7,222 nt of DNA, taken from the NCBI GenBank assembly GCA_009839535.1, contig VXPN01000284.1:1-7222 (forward strand), in the 5' to 3' direction. This DNA is from Boseongicola sp. SB0662_bin_57 (GTDB lineage Bacteria > Pseudomonadota > Alphaproteobacteria > Rhodobacterales > Rhodobacteraceae). The notes below the pieces were generated by a model. It saw only the letters and a list, made by a program, of their open reading frames with translations. It searched no databases and was not told the origin of the DNA. A program made the translations under genes and the position numbers. Numbering within the stretch: the first letter of the stretch is position 1; each line of letters starts with the position of its first letter. Below, piece by piece: positions 6,766 to 7,222 of this stretch.

Positions 6766-7012
6766 ATGTTTCCCGTCAATCTGGCCCAGGTCAGAGAGCG
6801 TCTCAGCGAACTCCTCGACAATTTGAAGGTCGGTCAAGAGGTCGTCATCACACTTCGTAGAAAAACCGTGGCGCACCCTTCCACCTTTGTCCGTCTCAAG
6901 AAGTCACTGCCCCTGAGGGAACCGGCGAGGTTTCGAGCGGCCGTGCCCCATGTTGCATCCTCTCTCGGCAGAGCAATTGCGCGAAGTTCGGCACAACCGG
7001 CATTTAAGTCGG
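6766..7012 (+). pseudogene. Phd/YefM-family antitoxin, frameshifted
   Basis: Phd/YefM antitoxins bind their own operator through the N-terminal domain and neutralise a toxin with the C-terminal tail. Reading from ATG 6766 gives MFPVNLAQVRERLSELLDNL then KVGQEVVITLRRKTVAHPST, the typical Phd N-terminal pattern (x-x-x-L-S-E-L-L-D ... G-x-x-V-V-I-T-x-x-x-K-x-V-A). The same frame continues through LKKSLPLREPARFRAAVP and then loses sense. A matching antitoxin tail, HPLSAEQLREVRHN, lies in the +1 frame from 6950. Removing one C from CCCC at 6946-6949 joins them into a protein of about 82 residues, the normal length. As written the gene is therefore broken, with the toxin-binding tail out of frame. 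A sequencing error in the C run would give the same picture. A Shine-Dalgarno-like GAGG lies 5 bases before the ATG. It is followed immediately by the VapC remnant. Confidence 0.65.
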
Positions 7013-7141
7013 TTGGCGGTTCGGAAGCGCTGCCTCGACACCTGTTTCCTCGTCTCTCCCATCCTGTCGAAGGTCGCCAGCGACTCGATCACCGGATATT
7101 TCGAGAATCTGTCGGCCCAGGATCTTGCCGTCAGCCAGTGA
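7013..7141 (+). pseudogene. VapC-type PIN-domain toxin, truncated by an IS end
   Basis: VapC toxins are PIN-domain ribonucleases. Only the N-terminal ~42 codons are present: CLDTCFLVSPILSKVASDSI, then the strand/helix ending NLSAQDLAVSQ. The pattern L-D-T-x-F-L-V with the first catalytic Asp (codon at 7037), followed by L-A-V-S-x, is the usual opening of the family; a normal toxin would carry on with W-x-x-T-E-F and three further acidic residues. Instead a TGA at 7139-7141 appears, formed at the junction with the mobile element end, so the catalytic site is incomplete and the product should be inactive. The start is uncertain: TTG at 7013 is the nearest candidate, and the frame runs on from the antitoxin tail without a stop, suggesting further decay around the original start. 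Confidence 0.6.
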
Positions 7142-7222
7142 ACACTCCGTCGCCTGAAGGCGACGGCTTCTCGGCCAAGCTACGCGGCAACCCGCACGCT
7201 TCGCGGCCGAAGGCCGGTTCCC
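7118..7222 (-). ncRNA. Predicted 3' part of a TnpB omegaRNA (reRNA) with guide from vapC
   Basis: In TnpB elements a non-coding RNA covers the 3' end of tnpB and the right end; its scaffold ends at the element boundary and the next ~16-20 bases of flanking DNA serve as guide. If 7138 is the boundary, the scaffold here is 7222 down to 7138 (minus strand, with hairpins at 7204-7216 and 7147-7166), and the guide would begin at 7137 reading TGGCTGACGGCAAGATCCTG, the antisense of the vapC coding sequence. Established part: the architecture of omegaRNAs. Inferred part: that this element is of that type and that the RNA is made. Confidence 0.35.
7138..7222 (-). mobile_element. IS200/IS605-family (TnpB-type) element, right end; element continues beyond window
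   Basis: The DNA changes character abruptly within vapC. On the minus strand the last bases read GAAGCCGTCGCC, TTCA, GGCGACGGAGTGTTCAC, with a perfect 8-bp stem (7147-7154 with 7159-7166) and a 4-base loop, 9 bases inside a terminal GTTCAC. A GAAGCC-hairpin-TTCAC arrangement is typical of the right ends of IS200/IS605 elements carrying tnpB (IS1341-like), as I recall them. A second small hairpin lies at 7204-7216 (5-bp stem). These elements leave no target duplication. The inferred boundary is 7138, where vapC similarity stops. Any tnpB or tnpA would lie to the right, outside the window, and the left end with its TAM is not seen, so family assignment rests on end structure alone. Confidence 0.55.

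Noticed and set aside
6766..7222. Reading frame from the antitoxin start that stays open to the window edge
   Set aside because: Beyond about 6948 the translation is nonsense relative to Phd and crosses the mobile element end; the real antitoxin tail and toxin are in the +1 frame.

Overview
The window looks like chromosomal DNA of a GC-rich (roughly 60%) proteobacterium, most likely an alphaproteobacterium. The clues are the ccmF-ccmH pair directly abutting with no ccmG/dsbE between them (a known alphaproteobacterial order), the type II citrate synthase tail, and the general codon style. This assignment is an inference.

Layout from left to right. (1) Positions 1-119 hold the C-terminal end of citrate synthase (gltA) on the plus strand. 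(2) Converging on it is a minus-strand cluster: ccmF (3432 to 1465), ccmH (1468 to 1022, sharing an ATGA overlap with ccmF) and a PaaG-like crotonase-family isomerase (923 to 144). CcmF and CcmH together form the haem lyase end of System I cytochrome c maturation. The crotonase belongs to acyl-CoA metabolism and is probably only a positional neighbour. A tiny ORF with a good Shine-Dalgarno sequence ends 9 bases before ccmF, and no ccmE is present where one is usual. (3) About 600 bases with no recognisable gene (3433-4040) contain two hairpins just after nhaA. (4) A minus-strand sodium module follows: nhaA (5252 to 4041), a 227-base gap with two perfect palindromes, and a bacterial voltage-gated sodium channel of the NaChBac/NavAb family (6265 to 5480). 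One protein exports Na+ in exchange for protons; the other lets Na+ in when the membrane depolarises. (5) About 500 bases without a recognisable gene (6266-6765). (6) On the plus strand, a wrecked Phd/YefM-VapC toxin-antitoxin pair: the antitoxin carries an apparent +1 frameshift in a C4 run, and the PIN-domain toxin is cut off after about 42 codons. (7) The toxin is cut by what looks like the right end of an IS200/IS605-family (TnpB-type) element. It has a perfect 8-bp stem hairpin and a terminal GTTCAC on the minus strand, and it continues beyond the window.

The most notable items are the sodium channel beside NhaA, and the TnpB-type element end whose predicted omegaRNA (reRNA) guide would be read from the interrupted vapC gene.
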